Below, piece after piece: positions 5,757 through 8,169 of a stretch of 8,169 nucleotides of DNA. The DNA lies in NCBI GenBank assembly GCA_025057335.1, contig JANWXG010000108.1, positions 1 through 8,169 on the forward strand. Direction: 5' to 3'. Position numbers and translations under genes: made by a program. The stretch comes from a bacterium (GTDB lineage: Bacteria; Armatimonadota; HRBIN16). Position 1 is the stretch's first letter, and the number at the start of each line of letters is the position of its first letter. The notes under the pieces were generated by a model. It was not told the DNA's origin, ran no database searches, and saw only the letters and a list, made by a program, of their open reading frames with translations.

Positions 5757-6856
5757 GGTTCATCGAGGAGTATCGTGACGCCGAGGCGGCACAGCGTTTT
5801 GCGGAGGCTATCCGCAAGATAGTGACGCGCGAATGGACTATCATGGAGGTGTGCGGTGGACAGACGCACGCCATCATGAAGTTCGGCATCGACGAGCTGT
5901 TGCCGCCGCAGGTGACCCTGCTGCACGGACCGGGTTGCCCCGTCTGCGTGACGCCTGTGGAGCTGATTGACAAGGCAGTAGAGCTGGCGCTACGCCCCGA
6001 GGTCATCTTCTGCTCGTTTGGCGATATGCTGCGCGTGCCCGGCACAAGGGGCGACCTGCTCTCCGCCAAGGCGGCGGGGGGCGACGTGCGTATCGTCTAC
6101 TCTCCGATGGACGCGCTGCAACTGGCAATCAAGAACCCCGACCGACAGGTGGTGTTCTTCGCGGTGGGCTTCGAGACGACCGCTCCTGCCAACGCGATGG
6201 CGGTGTATCAGGCGAAACGGCAAGGGATAACCAATTTCTCCGTGCTGGTGTCGCATGTGCTGGTGCCGCCCGCTCTGGAAGCCATCTTGAACTCGCCGCG
6301 CAACCGCGTGCAGGGCTTTCTGGCGGCAGGACATGTGTGCACAGTGATGGGCTACACGGAGTACGAGCCAATAGCCCAGAAATACCGTGTGCCGATTGTG
6401 GTCACGGGCTTCGAGCCGCTGGATATCCTGCAGGGCGTATACATGTGCGTGAAGCAGCTGGAAGAGGGGCGAGCGGAGGTGGAAAACCAGTATGCCCGCT
6501 CGGTGCGCCGTGAAGGCAACCGCCCGGCGCAGGAGCTGATTCGTGAGGTGTTCGAAGTGGTGCCGCGCAAATGGCGTGGCATCGGGGAGATACCGCAGAG
6601 CGGACTGGGCTTGCGCGAGCCCTACTGGCAGTTCGACGCCGAACGGCGCTTCCCGCTCCGCACGGGCAGCGTCGAGGAAGCAAGCGAGTGCATCAGCGGG
6701 TTGATTCTGCAGGGGGTGAAAAAGCCCTACGAGTGTCCCGCCTTCGGCACACGGTGCACGCCCGAACACCCGCTGGGGGCGACGATGGTTTCGTCGGAAG
6801 GGGCGTGCGCGGCGTATTTCAAGTATCGGCGGGAGGCTACGCCGCGCGCGGGGTAA
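5753..6856 (+). CDS. hypD: [NiFe]-hydrogenase Fe(CN)2CO assembly scaffold HypD
   Basis: The 367-residue protein is HypD, the iron-sulfur scaffold on which the Fe(CN)2CO group of [NiFe]-hydrogenase is made with HypC, HypE and HypF. Signatures run in order: EVCGGQTH with C34 (the cysteine that binds iron with HypC C2), HGPGCPVCVTP with C62 and C65, SFGDMLRVPG, AVGFETTAPANA, VLVPPAL, GHVCTVMGY and VTGFEPLDIL. The C-terminal cysteines C313, C328, C335 and C352 (FGTRCTPEHPLGA..VSSEGACAAYF) match the [4Fe-4S] cluster region. All key cysteines are present and length is normal. The ATG overlaps the hypC stop, with AGGAG (5740-5744) 8 nt upstream. Its last 20 nt overlap the convergent cyclase gene, so hypD is the end of this unit and hypE does not follow. 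Confidence 0.97.
   Translation: MRFIEEYRDAEAAQRFAEAIRKIVTREWTIMEVCGGQTHAIMKFGIDELLPPQVTLLHGPGCPVCVTPVELIDKAVELALRPEVIFCSFGDMLRVPGTRGDLLSAKAAGGDVRIVYSPMDALQLAIKNPDRQVVFFAVGFETTAPANAMAVYQAKRQGITNFSVLVSHVLVPPALEAILNSPRNRVQGFLAAGHVCTVMGYTEYEPIAQKYRVPIVVTGFEPLDILQGVYMCVKQLEEGRAEVENQYARSVRREGNRPAQELIREVFEVVPRKWRGIGEIPQSGLGLREPYWQFDAERRFPLRTGSVEEASECISGLILQGVKKPYECPAFGTRCTPEHPLGATMVSSEGACAAYFKYRREATPRAG
6837..6856. other. Tail-to-tail overlap of hypD and the cyclase gene, with a 10-bp palindrome
   Basis: The TAG of the minus-strand gene (6837-6839) lies inside hypD and the hypD TAA (6854-6856) lies inside the minus-strand gene. Between them is the perfect palindrome CCGCGCGCGG (6842-6851). Because of it both proteins read Thr-Pro-Arg-Ala just before their last residue: hypD ends TPRAG and the cyclase TPRAA. 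Confidence 0.9.
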
Positions 6857-8169
6857 CCGCCAGCATTTCCTGAAAGATGTCTACCAGCTGCCAGCCGCGC
6901 TGGTAGAGCTGCTCTAGCCTCTCTGCGGAGGGCTGCTGGCGGATTTGCGCCAGCAGGTCATGGAACTGCTCATGGAGCTCGATGAGCTGCTGTAGCAGCT
7001 CGGAAGGCAATGAACTGCTCCGCAGGGCGTGTTCCTGCCACACTTTCAGCCGACACTCCCCTTCGCGGAAGCACTTGCTGAGGTCGCCTGTTTGCACTGC
7101 GCAACGAGCGCGCCGCATCGCCTGGAGGTGGTCGTAAATCATCTGGCTCACCACCTGCTGGGCAGCGTATCCTCCCGCATCGTGCATTGCTTGCTCTACT
7201 CGTCGCCGCCACTCTTCGGGGGCGATGTCCGTGATGCGGATGCCCTCTGCTCGAGCGTGCGAGACGCGGTTTCGCCCCCGACGCTTGGAAACGTACAGCG
7301 CCTGGTCGGCTTCCTCTACAAGGCTGTCGGGGTTGAGCGTTTGCAGGGTCACTGTAGACACGCCAATGCTGCAGGTAATCTGTCGGTAACAACAGGGGAT
7401 GTCGGCAATCGCCTGGCGCAAGCCTTCTGCGAATCGCGTCGCCTCTTCCTCGTCCATGTCAGGCAGTATCGCCACGAACTCCTCTCCTCCGTATCGCGCG
7501 GGGAACGAGGTTCCCTCGCAGCATCTCTGCATGGTAGACGCCACCAGGCGTAGCACCTCGTCGCCTGCCTGATGTCCGTAGGTATCGTTGAACTGCTTGA
7601 AGTGGTCTACGTCCATCAACAGCACCGAGAGCGGGCGGTCTCGTTCCAGCGCCCACAGGAACTCGCGCCACAGCCGCTCACGAAAGACGCGGTGATTGGG
7701 TAGACCCGTGAGCCCGTCGGTCACCGCCATCCGCTCCAGCTGCGCGTTTGCCTCGGCGAGCCGACTGGTAATCTGCTGCAGGCTTTCGTTTTGGGCTTCC
7801 AGTTCGTCCCTCTGCGCCTCAATCATCTGCTGCTGCTGTTTCCGCTCCGTGATGTCGATGTTGGCGCTGATGGCGCCAGTGACGTTCCCCTCGCTATCGA
7901 CAAGCGGGAAGGTGCTGCACAGTATCCAGCGCACGTCGCCGCTCTTAGTGTTATCCTGCCATTCGAGCTCACGGAACGCCTCACCAGCGAAGACCCTCTC
8001 AATGACGTGACGTGTCTGCTCCACGTCCTCAGGTTTGCAGATGAGCTCGTAGATGGTCTTGCCCACTGCCTCCTCGCGGGAGATGCCATAGAGCCGTTCC
8101 GCCTCGCGGTTCCACTCGCGAATCACGCCGTCGCGGTCGTAAGTGAAACAGGCGACAGGCATCCCCTGG
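6837..8169 (-). CDS. PAS-GGDEF diguanylate cyclase with CZB-like C-terminal zinc-binding extension (partial at 5' end)
   Basis: The reading frame is open to the right edge. The Met codon at 8160-8162, used here for numbering (441 residues), is probably internal because it falls inside a PAS domain. Residues 1-107 are a PAS/PAC sensor ending ISANIDITER. Residues 108-145 are a coiled-coil signalling linker. Residues 146-300 are a GGDEF domain with DGLTGLPNHR, D184 in MDVDHFKQFNDTYGH and the active-site GGEEF at 225-229, so it should make c-di-GMP from two GTP. The inhibitory I-site RxxD, expected at 216-219, reads EGTS. Residues about 302-441 are an extension holding H345, C370-x-L-x-x-W375 and H397-x3-H401. 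Their spacing fits the CZB zinc-binding motif, although its HxW Trp and CxLG Gly are replaced. Other cysteines are C354 and C364. No membrane helix is seen in the visible part. Confidence 0.9.
   Translation of the reverse strand, partial: QGMPVACFTYDRDGVIREWNREAERLYGISREEAVGKTIYELICKPEDVEQTRHVIERVFAGEAFRELEWQDNTKSGDVRWILCSTFPLVDSEGNVTGAISANIDITERKQQQQMIEAQRDELEAQNESLQQITSRLAEANAQLERMAVTDGLTGLPNHRVFRERLWREFLWALERDRPLSVLLMDVDHFKQFNDTYGHQAGDEVLRLVASTMQRCCEGTSFPARYGGEEFVAILPDMDEEEATRFAEGLRQAIADIPCCYRQITCSIGVSTVTLQTLNPDSLVEEADQALYVSKRRGRNRVSHARAEGIRITDIAPEEWRRRVEQAMHDAGGYAAQQVVSQMIYDHLQAMRRARCAVQTGDLSKCFREGECRLKVWQEHALRSSSLPSELLQQLIELHEQFHDLLAQIRQQPSAERLEQLYQRGWQLVDIFQEMLAVTPRAA
6880..6907. repeat. 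9-bp inverted repeat downstream of hypD, inside the cyclase 3' end
   Basis: TCTACCAGC (6880-6888) and GCTGGTAGA (6899-6907) are exact reverse complements around a 10-nt loop. An alternative inner stem CCAGC (6891-6895)/GCTGG (6899-6903) competes for the same right arm. It starts 23 nt after the hypD stop and could cap or protect the hypD transcript, but no T-run follows. It also codes for part of the cyclase, so chance from repeated Tyr-Gln/Trp-Gln codons is possible. Confidence 0.35.
6984..7001. repeat. Short tight inverted repeat inside the cyclase 3' end
   Basis: GAGCTGCT (6984-6991) and AGCAGCTC (6994-7001) are exact reverse complements with 2 nt between, most likely forming a 7-bp stem with a TGTA tetraloop. 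It is the second stem-forming sequence within 130 nt of the hypD stop. It encodes a Glu-Leu-Leu-Gln-Gln-Leu stretch, whose codons favour such symmetry, so a regulatory role is unproven. Confidence 0.3.

Noticed and set aside
5990..6769. 259-codon open frame on the minus strand opposite hypD
   Set aside because: Mirror of the hypD codon pattern, rich in His/Arg/Leu, with no domain seen and no ribosome site.
7029..7553. 174-codon plus-strand frame opposite the cyclase
   Set aside because: Overlaps the GGDEF domain and its C-terminal extension, which are clearly coded on the minus strand; no domain seen.
1..8169. Mobile element, CRISPR, toxin-antitoxin or phage defence system
   Set aside because: All eight genes have household or signalling families; no transposase, inverted terminal repeats, spaced repeats or defence-type domain combination was found.

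Overview
The window is a gene-dense bacterial segment, GC-rich by eye, with seven complete plus-strand protein genes and one partial minus-strand gene that runs off the right edge. No tRNA, rRNA, CRISPR array, transposase or phage gene is visible. Coding density, Shine-Dalgarno sequences and 4-8 nt overlaps are typical of a free-living bacterial chromosome. HypC and HypD imply that the organism matures a [NiFe]-hydrogenase. The protein style is compatible with a deep-branching, possibly thermophilic lineage such as Armatimonadota or a Firmicutes/Chloroflexota relative, but that placement is only a guess.

Left block (38-1310): a WecG/TagA/CpsF-family glycosyltransferase overlaps greA by 8 nt, so the two are probably co-transcribed. 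A 94-bp gap follows (1311-1404). It holds a possible extended -10 promoter, a strong GC hairpin whose C-rich loop could pair with the next gene's Shine-Dalgarno sequence, and that Shine-Dalgarno itself.

Central block (1405-6856): UDP-glucose 6-dehydrogenase, a soluble TPR protein, tRNA-guanine transglycosylase (tgt), an HD-domain metallohydrolase-like protein of unknown substrate, then hypC and hypD. Gaps are 25 nt or less and two junctions are ATGA overlaps, so this looks like one transcription unit of mixed function: cell-surface sugar nucleotide supply, scaffold protein, tRNA queuosine modification, unknown hydrolase, hydrogenase Fe(CN)2CO assembly. hypE, hypF, hypA and hypB are absent here.

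Right block (6837-8169, minus strand): a PAS-GGDEF diguanylate cyclase converges on hypD and overlaps it by 20 nt. It has no canonical I-site. It carries a C-terminal extension whose H345, C370, H397 and H401 spacing fits the CZB (chemoreceptor zinc-binding) motif. This is the most interesting feature of the window: a possible zinc-responsive cyclase with the opposite domain order to E. coli DgcZ.

Most of the window is ordinary chromosome. I see no convincing undescribed multi-gene system. The items worth a second look are the CZB-like cyclase, the HD protein beside hypCD, and the ugd leader.
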